Source: Desulfovibrio piger
GTDB lineage: Bacteria; Desulfobacterota; Desulfovibrionia; Desulfovibrionales; Desulfovibrionaceae
Reading direction: 5' to 3'
Assembly (NCBI RefSeq): GCF_012843875.1
Contig: NZ_JABAFY010000002.1
Span: 80,448-144,447, forward strand
DNA length: 64,000 nt
The notes under the pieces are model-generated. The model was not told the DNA's origin. It did not search any database and was given only the letters and a program-made list of their open reading frames with translations. Shown here piece by piece: positions 1 through 9,253 of this stretch. Position 1 is the stretch's first letter, and each line of letters begins with the position of its first letter. The position numbers and the translations under genes were made by a program.

Positions 1-1237
<1,237 letters not shown>

Positions 1238-1241
<4 letters not shown>

Positions 1242-1735
1242 GCCAGCAAAAAGCCACCGGCTGGAAGGTGCCCCTGCTCTTCTGCGCCGTCATGGGCGTA
1301 GCCGTGCTGGGCACCTGGTTGTGGCGCAACCTGGGCAAGCCCGAGGTGCCGCCGCTGGAGCCCGGTCTCGTGGCCGTGGCCCAGACCTACCACATCGACC
1401 TGGAAGCCGACCCCGAAGGCAAGTTGCTGCGTGAATCCATCACCAACGCTTCCACGGGTTTTGCCACCCATGACAGCAAGGACGCCCGTCTGGCGGCCCT
1501 GATCGACAAATCGCTGGACATGGGCCGCTTCGATGCCGCCTGTGTGGCCGCCGTGCTCCTGTTCGACCAGCACAAGCGCGAGGGCAAGCTCATGCATATC
1601 GCCCGCAGCGCCGCCAAAGACTGCGCCACCCTGCCCTGGGGTGCCTTTGCCGCCAAGGCCATGAAGGATCCCGGCGTCCAGACCGACGCTCACTTCCTGC
1701 TCAATGCCCGCTGGCGCGAATGCCCCCGGCCCTGA
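1238..1735 (+). CDS. Small single-pass membrane protein, function unknown
   Basis: 165 residues. A hydrophobic segment at residues 9-31 ([19 protein letters not shown]) is followed by a polar domain, so this looks like an N-anchored protein with a periplasmic domain. The start overlaps the argH stop by four bases, which suggests translational coupling. The remainder is helical with two cysteines (in AACVAA and KDCATL). I recognise no family. It is probably a lineage-specific member of the arginine operon; no function can be inferred from sequence alone. Confidence 0.7.
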
Positions 1736-1755
1736 GCAGAAAAGGCTGTTTTATT

Positions 1756-1801
1756 GAGGGAGGGGGACCTTCTGCCAGCGCGAGAAGGTCCCCCCTCCCT
1801 C
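1756..1801 (+). terminator. Strong hairpin downstream of the argH operon
   Basis: Inverted repeat with an 18-base left arm (gagggagggggaccttct) and a nearly perfect right arm ending at 1801, with a loop of about nine bases. There is no U-run after it, so it may be a repeat-derived hairpin that works as a Rho-assisted terminator or mRNA stabiliser. Sequence resembles the hairpins at 2573-2622 and 57829-57872. Confidence 0.55.
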
Positions 1802-2536
1802 AAACTCCCTCTCCCTCCCAGCGCGCTTTATCAGGACAAATTTTTCTGCAAACGACGGCACGGTCCTGAATTGTTGCAAGCATGCAGTGATCCGTCGGCC
1901 AGGGATATGCCGAGACGCTGTGAAGCGTTGGTGCTGTACACGGCCGGGGCTCCCTCTTCCGGTATGGTCCTTCCGGGCAGGTCAGGCAAGACAGAAGCCT
2001 TTTGCGCCACGGCCCGGTGCGGCATCCCTGCCTGTCTACGGATCCATACCGCCCAACCGTTACAGCCCGGCCTCTTCCCTCTCCACGACTTTTTTTCTCC
2101 CGCTCTCCGAACCAGCCCATCGGGTTCTTGCCGCTGTGCGGAAATGCGCCCGTACCGCCCTTCGCCCATGAAGGATGCCGGCGCCGCCCACAGGCCCCTG
2201 CCCAGAAAAAAAGAAATTTCCTTGATTTGTGGCAGACCATAGCGCAGGATTTGTCCAGACTGTTCGCTGTGCCGGGCGGCTGCCCGTCATGCCCCGGAAG
2301 CCGGAAAGGCTGGCCCGAGCCCTTGTCCCGCTTCCGCCGCCCCGTGCCCGCTCCGAGTCTGTTGCCCGCAGCCTTCCGGAAAGAGCTTTGCGCTGTTTGG
2401 CCGGAACACGATGCATAGCCGACACGGACATGACGACACGGCAGGGCCGCACGCCCTTCCACCGTGCACCTACCACAGCACCGGGGGACCGGAGCGGGAT
2501 GGCTGCCCGGGGCGCTGCGATACAGTCGCATGGACC

Positions 2537-2642
2537 TGAATAAAAAGTTTTGGCAAGGGTGATGGGGGAGCTCGAGGGGGAAGAGGGAAACCTTTTCCAA
2601 AAGGTTTCCCTCTTCCCCCTCGTCCCACCCTTTCGCCGCCTT
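2537..2642. repeat. Dispersed hairpin repeat copy
   Basis: Begins cctgaataaaaagttttgg, continues through a 'gatggggga' block and then a long hairpin in which gggggaagagggaaacctttt is mirrored around 2597 by its complement. The order A-rich start, aaagtttt, gatggggg, ggggaag hairpin recurs at 58100-58215, 58525-58627 and 63895-64000. Confidence 0.6.
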
Positions 2643-2665
2643 CAAGTACAGCACAAGGAGTTATC

Positions 2666-3532
2666 ATGGCCCGGCAGATCTTGCGTATCCGTGACCTGGG
2701 ACAGTCCACCTTCTGGCAACTGATGCAGATGGAGGGCCAGCCCGCCCCCCTGACCGGCAAGACGGCCCTGCTGCTGGCCGCTGACGGCGCCGACACGCAG
2801 GACGTGCTGGCCGCCACGGCCGCGGCCCGTCAGCTGGGCATGGACGTGGACATGCTGCCGCCCGCGCTCTGGGCCCAGGACATGGCCTCCTGTGACCTTC
2901 AGGCCCCGCTTTACGCCCATGCCGGGCTCTGCCTGACCGCCGGCCTCAAGGGCGGCGCTCTGGACTGTCTGGCCGCCGGTCTGCCGGGAGCGGTGGTCAA
3001 TGCGGGCAACGACAAGGGCGCGCCGGGCCAGGCCCTGGCCGACCTTGCCCTGCTGGCCGCCCGGCACGGGGACTGGGAGAGCCTGCGCATCTCCTGGCTG
3101 GGCGGTGCCCAGTACGGCCTGGCCTGCGATCTGATCACGGCCGCCATCTACGCGCCCTTCGAACTGTTCATGGCCCTGCCCGAATGGGGCGAACCCGATC
3201 ACTCCCTGCTGGATATGGCCCTGCGCGCAGGCGCCAAGATCTTTTTGAGCCGCGACCCCGAACTGGTGCTGGAGAACGCCCACGCCGTATACATGGGCCA
3301 CGGTCCGGAACAATGCGCTGCCGCGCCCCTGACCAGCGGCTGGCCCCTGACGGACGAGCTGCTGGCCCTGGCCGCCGAGGACGCCGCCGTGCTCTCCTGG
3401 CACGGCCTTGCGCCTGCCGACCGGGCTTCGGATACCGCCCTGCGTCGTGCCGCGGCCTTCTGGCCGGAACGGCTGGCGGCCCGCCGCCTCATGGAGGCCC
3501 GCCTGTACGCCCTGGCCTGTGACAGCCTGTAG
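2666..3532 (+). CDS. Divergent ornithine/aspartate carbamoyltransferase-family protein, probably not a canonical enzyme
   Basis: 288 residues, with the RBS aaggag just upstream. The opening MARQILRIRDLGQSTFW matches the N-terminus of ornithine carbamoyltransferases, and the central part (VVNAGNDKGAPGQALADLA, then RISWLGGAQYG) aligns with the HPxQ region and second domain of that fold. It is clearly homologous to the argF-like gene at 51868-52764. However the carbamoyl-phosphate loop (SxRT) is replaced by AADGADTQD and the HPxQ motif by GAPGQ, so catalysis by the usual mechanism is doubtful. Position downstream of argH suggests an arginine-related, perhaps regulatory or structural role (inference). 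Confidence 0.6.
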   Translation: MARQILRIRDLGQSTFWQLMQMEGQPAPLTGKTALLLAADGADTQDVLAATAAARQLGMDVDMLPPALWAQDMASCDLQAPLYAHAGLCLTAGLKGGALDCLAAGLPGAVVNAGNDKGAPGQALADLALLAARHGDWESLRISWLGGAQYGLACDLITAAIYAPFELFMALPEWGEPDHSLLDMALRAGAKIFLSRDPELVLENAHAVYMGHGPEQCAAAPLTSGWPLTDELLALAAEDAAVLSWHGLAPADRASDTALRRAAAFWPERLAARRLMEARLYALACDSL

Positions 3533-3540
3533 GAGCCCTC

Positions 3541-4413
3541 ATGGACAGCATCTGCATGCCCACCGGTTGTGAGGATATCTTCGCGGAAGAGGACAGCGGC
3601 CCGGCCTGGCCCCAGTGGCTGGAAGCCTTCCGGGTACCTGACGAACCGCGCGCCGCAGCTTACGAGGACACGCCCGCACATCTGCGTGCCGCCATCAAGG
3701 CCGCGCTGGCCCTGCATCAGGCCCACGCCGGAGAGATGGACAGCCGGACCTGCCGGGACGAGCGCTTCCCCCGCCGGGGATTCCGCCGGACGGCTACGGA
3801 CGGCCCGGCGCCCTTTGCCCTGGTGGCCTTCCCGGCCTCGCTGCGTTCGCCCGCCCGTCTGGCGGCGGCCCTCATGCCCGCCATCCTGGCCGGTGTCCCG
3901 CTGACAGGGGCTTTCTGTCTTGGCGGTGAGCCCACGCCCGAAGTGCTGGTGACCCTGGAGCTGGCCGGTGTGGAAGATGCCTTTGCCCTTCCGGCTGCCG
4001 ATTTTACGCGCTTGACGGGCGAACTGCCCCAGTGCCGCGTGGTCCTGCTGCACGGTCTGGACGGGGACGCCCTGCCGGGACGCATCTGGCGCGAAGATGC
4101 CCTGCCCCTGTTCCTGCTGCCGCAGGACACTGCCGTGGACGCAGAGCTGCTGGCCTTTGCCCACGGCCCGGACTGTACGGCACAGGCCCTGCATGGCGAG
4201 GCCGCCCAAACCGTACTGGACGGCGGACCTTTGCCCGGTCCCTGCCTGCCCGCCGCCGTGCTGGAGGAGGACGAGGCCGCCCGCCTGGCCATGGAGGGCG
4301 AAGGGGCTCCGGTGGAGCTGCTGCTCACGCCCGGCTGCGAAGCCTTCTGGCTGCACCCGGGCCTGACGCCGGACTTTTTCCGCTGCCGTCGCCGGGCCTT
4401 CAGCCTGCTGTAA
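3541..4413 (+). CDS. Protein of unknown function, possible remote histidinol-dehydrogenase-like fold
   Basis: 290 residues beginning eight bases after the carbamoyltransferase-like gene, with aggag before the ATG, so both are probably one operon. Residues about 85-150 (FALVAFPASLRSPARL, LMPAILAGV, PTPEVLVTLELAGVEDAFAL) faintly recall the central region of histidinol dehydrogenase (YVPGG..PSSVLM..PAKVAGV), but the zinc and catalytic residues cannot be matched. This is a weak resemblance, not an assignment. Cytoplasmic by composition: no signal peptide or membrane segment. Confidence 0.5.
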   Translation: MDSICMPTGCEDIFAEEDSGPAWPQWLEAFRVPDEPRAAAYEDTPAHLRAAIKAALALHQAHAGEMDSRTCRDERFPRRGFRRTATDGPAPFALVAFPASLRSPARLAAALMPAILAGVPLTGAFCLGGEPTPEVLVTLELAGVEDAFALPAADFTRLTGELPQCRVVLLHGLDGDALPGRIWREDALPLFLLPQDTAVDAELLAFAHGPDCTAQALHGEAAQTVLDGGPLPGPCLPAAVLEEDEAARLAMEGEGAPVELLLTPGCEAFWLHPGLTPDFFRCRRRAFSLL

Positions 4414-4548
4414 ACCACCCGGGCAGGACAGACGATGACCGCGGCGCCACCGCCGCCACCAGCCCCGCCGCTTGCGCGCAACGGCGGGAAAGCGCATACT
4501 TTCGCCATCCTGCCGGGACTTCCCGGCCCATACGTTGACGAGACTGCC

Positions 4549-6582
4549 ATGAAAAACATCCGCAATATCGGCATCATCGCCCACATCGACGCGGGCAAGA
4601 CCACGCTCTCGGAGCGCATGCTCTACTACAGCCGCAAGATCCACCGCCTGGGGGAAGTCCATGACGGCACCGCCACCATGGACTACATGCCCGAGGAGCA
4701 GGAGCGCGGCATCACCATCATGTCGGCCTGCACCACCTGCCAGTGGAACGAGCACACCATCAACCTCATCGACACGCCCGGCCATGTGGACTTCACCATC
4801 GAGGTGGAGCGCTCCCTGCGCGTGCTGGACGGTGCGGTGGGCGTGTTCTGCGGCGTGGCCGGTGTGGAACCGCAGTCCGAGACGGTCTGGCGGCAGTCGG
4901 AGAGCTTTGGCGTGCCCAAGATCGCCTTCATCAACAAGATGGACCGGATGGGCGCTGATTTCGCCAATGTGCTGGAAGGCATGAAAAAACGTCTGGGCGC
5001 CAATCCCCTGCCCCTGACCATCCCCAACGGAGAGGGCGAGGCTTTCGACGGCGTGCTGGACCTGCTGGCCCGCGAGCATCTGGACTTCGACCAGGCCGAC
5101 CAGGGCCGCACCGTGACCCGCCGCCCCTGGAGCGATGCGGAAGCCGCCGTGGCCGAGCCCTGGCGGGAAAGCCTGCTGGAGCATCTGGCCGAGGCCGACG
5201 AGCCCTTCCTCGACCTGTATCTGGGCGGGGAATACAGCCTGGACGACGTGCGCGCCGCCCTGCGCCGGGCCACCCTGAGCCGGGCCGTGACCCCGGTGTT
5301 CTGCGGCTCCGCCCTGCGCAACAGCGGCGTACAGCCCGTGCTGGATGCCGTCTGCGACCTGCTGCCTTCGCCGCTGGACGTGCCCGCGCCCGTGGGCCGC
5401 GACAGCGAGGGCAACGAGGTGCCCGTGCCTCCCGATGCCGCCGCGCCCGCCGTGGTGCTGATCTTCAAGGTGCTCATGGAGAACGGCCGCAAGCTGGCTT
5501 TTGCCCGCGTCTACGCAGGCAGCCTGCACGAGGGCGACGCCCTGACCAATACCGCCGGCAAGACCGAGGACCGCATCAGCCGCATCTACCGCATGCATGC
5601 CGACCGCCGCGAGCAGCTGGAAAGCGCCTCCACCGGCGAGATCGTGACCCTCGTGGGCCTGCGCGGCGCGCACACCGGCGAGACCTATTGCCACAAGAGC
5701 CGCCTGCTGGCCCTGGAAGCCATCGACTCCTACGCGCCGGTCATCACCCTGGCCCTGGAGCCGCGCAATGCCGACGAAGGCAAGGTGCTGGACGAGGCCC
5801 TGGAACGCTACGCCGCCGAAGACCCCACGCTGGAAGTGCGCATGGACGAGGAAACGGCCTGCCGCATGGTCTCCGGCATGGGCGAACTGCATCTGGACGT
5901 GCTGCTGGAACGCATGTCCCGCGAATACGGCATCTCGCCCCGGGCCGGACATCCGCAGGTCATCCTGCGCGAGACCGTACGCAAGGAGGCCGACGGCCAG
6001 GGCGAATTCGACCGCGAGCTGGGCAAGGAGCACCACTTCGGCCATGTGGAACTGCATGTGCGTCCCCTGCCGCGCGGCACGGGCAACCGCGTATTGGTGG
6101 GCGACTTTTTGCCCGCCGACGAGGCCGAAGCACGCAAGCTGCTGCCCAAGCCCCTGCTGGACGCCGCCCTGGAAGGCGTGCGCGATGCCTTGCAGAGCGG
6201 TGCCCTGACCGGCTATCCCGTGGAGGACGTGGAAGTGACCCTGACCGCCGTGGAACGGCGCGAGGGCCAGACCACCGTGCCCGGCTGCCACATGGCCGCG
6301 GGCATGGCCCTGCGCGAGGCCCTGGCCGCGGCATCGCCCGTGGCGCTGGAACCGCTCATGAAGGTGGAGATCAGCGTGCCCGACGAATTCCTGGGCGCGG
6401 CCATCAGCCTGTTCGGCACGGCCGGCGGACGTGTGGAAGACCTGGAGGACCGCTCCGGGCTCAAGCATGTGCGCGGGCTGGCGCCCCTGCGCAAACTTTT
6501 CGGTTTTTCGACCTCCCTGCGCTCGGCCACCCAGGGCCGGGCCGGGCTCGTACTCACCTTTGACCGCTTCGACCTGCCCTGA
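4549..6582 (+). CDS. fusA2: Elongation factor G paralogue (EF-G2 type)
   Basis: Ribosomal translocation-type GTPase of 677 residues. I start it at the ATG of MKNIRNIGIIAHIDAGKTT because EF-G proteins begin just before this P-loop; an upstream in-frame ATG at 4435 would add a proline-rich stretch with no EF-G equivalent. G motifs present: AHIDAGKT, RGITI, DTPGHVDF, NKMDR. Domains II-V follow, including the C-terminal V domain (GAAISLFGTAGGRVEDLED). It does not sit next to rpsL/rpsG/tufA, so it is likely a second, specialised EF-G rather than the main factor. The stop overlaps the rsmA start by one base. Confidence 0.88.
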   Translation: MKNIRNIGIIAHIDAGKTTLSERMLYYSRKIHRLGEVHDGTATMDYMPEEQERGITIMSACTTCQWNEHTINLIDTPGHVDFTIEVERSLRVLDGAVGVFCGVAGVEPQSETVWRQSESFGVPKIAFINKMDRMGADFANVLEGMKKRLGANPLPLTIPNGEGEAFDGVLDLLAREHLDFDQADQGRTVTRRPWSDAEAAVAEPWRESLLEHLAEADEPFLDLYLGGEYSLDDVRAALRRATLSRAVTPVFCGSALRNSGVQPVLDAVCDLLPSPLDVPAPVGRDSEGNEVPVPPDAAAPAVVLIFKVLMENGRKLAFARVYAGSLHEGDALTNTAGKTEDRISRIYRMHADRREQLESASTGEIVTLVGLRGAHTGETYCHKSRLLALEAIDSYAPVITLALEPRNADEGKVLDEALERYAAEDPTLEVRMDEETACRMVSGMGELHLDVLLERMSREYGISPRAGHPQVILRETVRKEADGQGEFDRELGKEHHFGHVELHVRPLPRGTGNRVLVGDFLPADEAEARKLLPKPLLDAALEGVRDALQSGALTGYPVEDVEVTLTAVERREGQTTVPGCHMAAGMALREALAAASPVALEPLMKVEISVPDEFLGAAISLFGTAGGRVEDLEDRSGLKHVRGLAPLRKLFGFSTSLRSATQGRAGLVLTFDRFDLP

Positions 6583-7400
6583 TGAACGAAAGCACCCAAC
6601 CCAAGGCCCAAAAAAGTCTGGGCCAGCACTTCTTGCGGCATGAGAGCATCTGCAACCGCATCGCCTCCCTGCTGCTGCCCAAGGACACGGACAACGTCAT
6701 CGAGATCGGCCCCGGCCCCGGCGCCCTGACCCGCGCCATCGAGGCCCAGCCCCATGCCCGGCTGGTGCTGCTGGAAAAGGACAGCCACTGGGCCGCCGAG
6801 CGCCAGCGCCTGGGCGCGGCGCGTACCCAGGCCGTGCTGACGGACGCCCTGCGCTTCGACTGGAGCCGCATCACGCCCGACAATCCGTGGAAGATCATCG
6901 GCAACCTGCCCTACAACGTGGCCTCGCCCATGATGTGGGACCTGTTCTCCCGCGCCACGGGCCTGGTGCGGGCGGCCTTCATGGTCCAGAAGGAAGTGGG
7001 CCAGCGCCTGGCCGCCGGGCCGGGCAACGGCCATTACGGGGCCCTGTCGGTCTGGGTGCAGAGTTTTGCCCGGCCGCGCATGGAGTTCATCGTGGGCCCC
7101 GGCGCCTTCAGCCCGCCGCCCAAGGTGGATTCCGCCGTGCTCTCCTTCGAGCCCCTGCCCCTGGACCAGCGCCCGGAGCGCCCGGATCTGCTGGCCCTGG
7201 TCATCAAGGTCTGTTTCCAGCAGCGCCGCAAGCAGCTGGGCAGCATCGCCCGCCGCTGCCCGCTGGCCCCGTGGCTGTCCGCGGCCATCGAGCAGGCCGG
7301 CATCACGCCCACCCTGCGGCCGGAACAGCTCACTGTGGCGGACTTTCAGCATATCAGCCGTTTCGGGGCTTCCTTGCTTGACAACCCCTTGAAAAACTGA
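6582..7400 (+). CDS. rsmA: 16S rRNA (adenine1518-N6/adenine1519-N6)-dimethyltransferase
   Basis: Dimethylates two adjacent adenines in helix 45 of 16S rRNA during 30S maturation. 272 residues, the usual KsgA/RsmA length. Starts KAQKSLGQHFLRHES, with the SAM-binding motif IEIGPGPGALTRA near residue 47 and the adenine-binding NLPYNVASPMM near residue 107. The C-terminal small helical domain is present. Coupled to the EF-G paralogue by TGATG overlap, so both translation-related genes form one unit. Confidence 0.95.
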   Translation: MNESTQPKAQKSLGQHFLRHESICNRIASLLLPKDTDNVIEIGPGPGALTRAIEAQPHARLVLLEKDSHWAAERQRLGAARTQAVLTDALRFDWSRITPDNPWKIIGNLPYNVASPMMWDLFSRATGLVRAAFMVQKEVGQRLAAGPGNGHYGALSVWVQSFARPRMEFIVGPGAFSPPPKVDSAVLSFEPLPLDQRPERPDLLALVIKVCFQQRRKQLGSIARRCPLAPWLSAAIEQAGITPTLRPEQLTVADFQHISRFGASLLDNPLKN

Positions 7401-7496
7401 TTGCCTGACAGGTAGTTTTACAAAAACAACACGCCAGAGGGGATCCGCCCCGCGGCGGACATGGCGTATCACTGACGAGATGAGGAGGATATCCCA

Positions 7497-7769
7497 ATGA
7501 CCAAGGCTGACCTGGTTGAAAAGATTGCCGCCAAGGCCAATCTGACCAAAGCCGCTGCTGAACGCGCGCTCAATGCCTTCCTGGCTTCTGTGGAAGAATC
7601 CCTGGCCAAGGACGACAAGCTGACCCTGACCGGTTTCGGCACCTTCGTGGTGGAGACCCGCAAGGAACGCCAGGGCCGCAACCCCCGTACCGGCGAGACC
7701 CTGACCATCCCCGCCTGCAAGATGGTGAAATTCCGTCCCGGCAAGATGCTCAAGGACGCCCTCGACTAG
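7497..7769 (+). CDS. hup: HU-family DNA-binding protein
   Basis: 90-residue nucleoid protein that bends DNA as a dimer. The sequence [20 protein letters not shown], the [18 protein letters not shown] arm and the RPGK near the C-terminus are diagnostic of HU/IHF. A strong RBS (gaggagg) precedes the ATG. It has its own terminator directly downstream and about 100 bases of upstream spacer, so it is likely monocistronic. HU rather than IHF is inferred from the overall match; subunit type cannot be told. Confidence 0.95.
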   Translation: MTKADLVEKIAAKANLTKAAAERALNAFLASVEESLAKDDKLTLTGFGTFVVETRKERQGRNPRTGETLTIPACKMVKFRPGKMLKDALD

Positions 7770-7786
7770 CCGACCCCCATTTTCCG

Positions 7787-7823
7787 GAAAAGATAAAACA
7801 GGCCCCGCCTGTTTTATCTTTTC
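7787..7823 (+). terminator. Rho-independent terminator after hup
   Basis: Perfect 17-base stem (7787-7803 and 7807-7823) around a three-base CCC loop. The lower arm is T-rich on the 3' side (gttttatcttttc) and A-rich on the 5' side, so the hairpin could terminate in both directions. Confidence 0.9.
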
Positions 7824-7896
7824 TCCGCCGCCTCCTCATGGTCCCCAGGACCGCCAAGCCCCGACCCCGGCCACGCCGGGAAAAGGATCACCCCCA

Positions 7897-8301
7897 ATGG
7901 ACAAGAAATTCTGTTTCGATGCCCTGGCTGAAGAAGGCTTCCAGCCTGAGATCGACGAAGACGGCGACATCTCCTTCCTCGCGGGCGAGATCTCCCTTTC
8001 CCTCATCCTCGACGAGGAAGACAAGGACTTCTTCTCTCTGGTCTGCGCCTTCGAAGTGGACGACATGGATCAGCTGGAGCTCTTCTACAGCGCCGCTTCC
8101 GAAGCCTCCCGCGAATACCGGATCGCCAAGGCCTACATCGGCGAGATCGAAGACGAATGCTTCGAGATCCGCTTCTGTGTGGAAGGCCTGGCCACGCCGG
8201 AACTCTTCCGCAGCAACCTGCGCCGCTATGTGGAGCTGCTGCTGGACATGCAGGAAAGCGTCTTTGGCGCCTGCGAAGAAGACGACTCCGACGCCGAGTA
8301 G
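7897..8301 (+). CDS. Small acidic cytoplasmic protein, YbjN/secretion-chaperone-like
   Basis: 134 residues, strongly acidic (ends CEEDDSDAE), starting MDKKFCFDALAEEGFQPEID. The alternation of short acidic strands and helices (ISLSLILDEEDKDFFSLVCAF) resembles the YbjN / type III chaperone-like fold, but this is a resemblance of pattern only. A weak aaaagga RBS lies about ten bases upstream. Between hup and rpsU and possibly expressed alone. Function unknown. Confidence 0.65.
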   Translation: MDKKFCFDALAEEGFQPEIDEDGDISFLAGEISLSLILDEEDKDFFSLVCAFEVDDMDQLELFYSAASEASREYRIAKAYIGEIEDECFEIRFCVEGLATPELFRSNLRRYVELLLDMQESVFGACEEDDSDAE

Positions 8302-8379
8302 CCTTTCCGTCCTTTCGGCACCTTCCGGCAGGGGCCCGCGCCCGCTGCCCTCTCCTTTATGTGTCCTGTAAAAAAATGC

Positions 8380-8408
8380 TTGCCTTTTTTGGGCATCAGG
8401 ACTACAAG
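8380..8408 (+). promoter_or_regulatory. Candidate sigma-70 promoter for rpsU
   Basis: TTGCCT (8380-8385), 17-base spacer, TACAAG (8403-8408), about 90 bases upstream of the rpsU start. Only a moderate match to the consensus. Confidence 0.35.
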
Positions 8409-8495
8409 ACTGTCCTTGACCTTGCAAACAAGGTCGAATGACGCCCGCGTCATTGCCCGGCCTGGCCGGAGCTCTCGCAGGAGGGGGTGATATTC

Positions 8496-8699
8496 GTGCC
8501 CGGAGTGTTTCTGAACGAAGACGATTACAACTTCGATATCGCGCTGCGCCGCTTCAAGAAGCAGGTGGAAAAGGCCGGTGTGCTGTCCGAAATGAAAAAG
8601 CGCCAGCACTACGAAAAGCCCAGCGTGATGCGCAAGAAGAAGAAGGCTGCTGCCCGTAAGCGCCTGATGAAGAAAATCAGAAAGATGAACATGGCCTAG
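8496..8699 (+). CDS. rpsU: 30S ribosomal protein S21
   Basis: Small basic subunit protein (67 residues) needed for translation initiation. The GTG at 8496 (reads [20 protein letters not shown]) is preferred over an in-frame GTG at 8487, because the latter overlaps the aggaggg ribosome-binding site and S21 proteins of this group start at the PGV motif. The body [19 protein letters not shown] and the lysine-rich tail [19 protein letters not shown] are typical. Followed by a terminator; upstream of yqeY and, further down, dnaG-rpoD, reminiscent of the rpsU-dnaG-rpoD macromolecular synthesis operon. Confidence 0.93.
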   Translation: MPGVFLNEDDYNFDIALRRFKKQVEKAGVLSEMKKRQHYEKPSVMRKKKKAAARKRLMKKIRKMNMA

Positions 8700-8724
8700 T
8701 TCTCAGGCCTTGCACGTCACCTTT

Positions 8725-8766
8725 GAACTGCGGAAGGCCCTCGTGGTCTTCCGCAGTTCCTCTTTT
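8725..8766 (+). terminator. Terminator after rpsU
   Basis: Twelve-base stem gaactgcggaag (8725-8736) and cttccgcagttc (8748-8759) with an 11-base loop, followed by ctctttt. Confidence 0.8.
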
Positions 8767-8789
8767 CACCCCCTACCCATCCCAACGCC

Positions 8790-9245
8790 ATGAGCCTGTT
8801 TGAAACTATCGAAAAAGATTACGTCCAGGCCTACAAGGCCAAGGACGCCGTGCGTCTGACCGTCCTGCGCCTGCTCAAGACCGCCGTCAAGAACCGTCTG
8901 GTGGACCTGTGCCGTCCCGGCGGCACCCTGGACGATGCCGAGATGCTCGACCTCATCATCAAGGAAGGCAAGCAGCGTCAGGACTCCATCGAGCAGTACA
9001 CCTCCGCCGGCCGTCAGGATCTGGCCGACAAGGAAGCCGCCGAACTGGCCGTCATCCAGAGCTATCTGCCCAAGCCCCTGACCGAAGAAGAACTGACCGC
9101 CCTCATCGATGCCACCATCGCCGAAGTGGGCGCCACCTCGCCCCGCGAGATGGGCAAGGTCATCTCCGCCATCATGGCCACCCACAAGGGCCGTGTGGAC
9201 GGCAAGGCCCTTTCCGCCGCCGTCAAGGCCCGCCTGACCGCCTAA
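8790..9245 (+). CDS. yqeY: GatB/YqeY domain protein
   Basis: 151 residues matching the whole YqeY family: helical N-terminal part (KAKDAVRLTVLRLLKTAVKN), KEGKQRQDSIEQYTSAGRQD, and the C-terminal SYLPKPLTEEEL with MGKVISAIMATHKGRVDGK. The family shares its fold with the tail of the GatB amidotransferase subunit that recognises tRNA; the role of stand-alone YqeY is unclear. Frequently found between rpsU and dnaG, as here (mutS2 intervenes). Confidence 0.92.
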   Translation: MSLFETIEKDYVQAYKAKDAVRLTVLRLLKTAVKNRLVDLCRPGGTLDDAEMLDLIIKEGKQRQDSIEQYTSAGRQDLADKEAAELAVIQSYLPKPLTEEELTALIDATIAEVGATSPREMGKVISAIMATHKGRVDGKALSAAVKARLTA

Positions 9246-9253
9246 GAGCATCC

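Larger units (their letters stand above)
1736..2665. other. 0.9-kb intergenic region without a convincing gene
   Basis: Bases between the small membrane protein and the carbamoyltransferase-like gene. Several overlapping open frames exist on both strands, but none has a good ribosome-binding site, a recognisable domain or consistent codon usage. The region starts and ends with strong inverted repeats (1756-1801 and 2573-2622) that belong to a repeat family seen elsewhere in the window. No tRNA or known RNA motif was recognised. Confidence 0.6.

Noticed and set aside
1754..2654. Several 90-280 codon frames in the argH-downstream gap
   Set aside because: Overlap each other on both strands, start or end in hairpin repeats, and lack RBS or motifs.
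3199..6468. 1089-codon minus-strand frame opposite the EF-G paralogue
   Set aside because: Compositionally biased (Gly/His/Gln-rich), no homology; shadow of fusA2.
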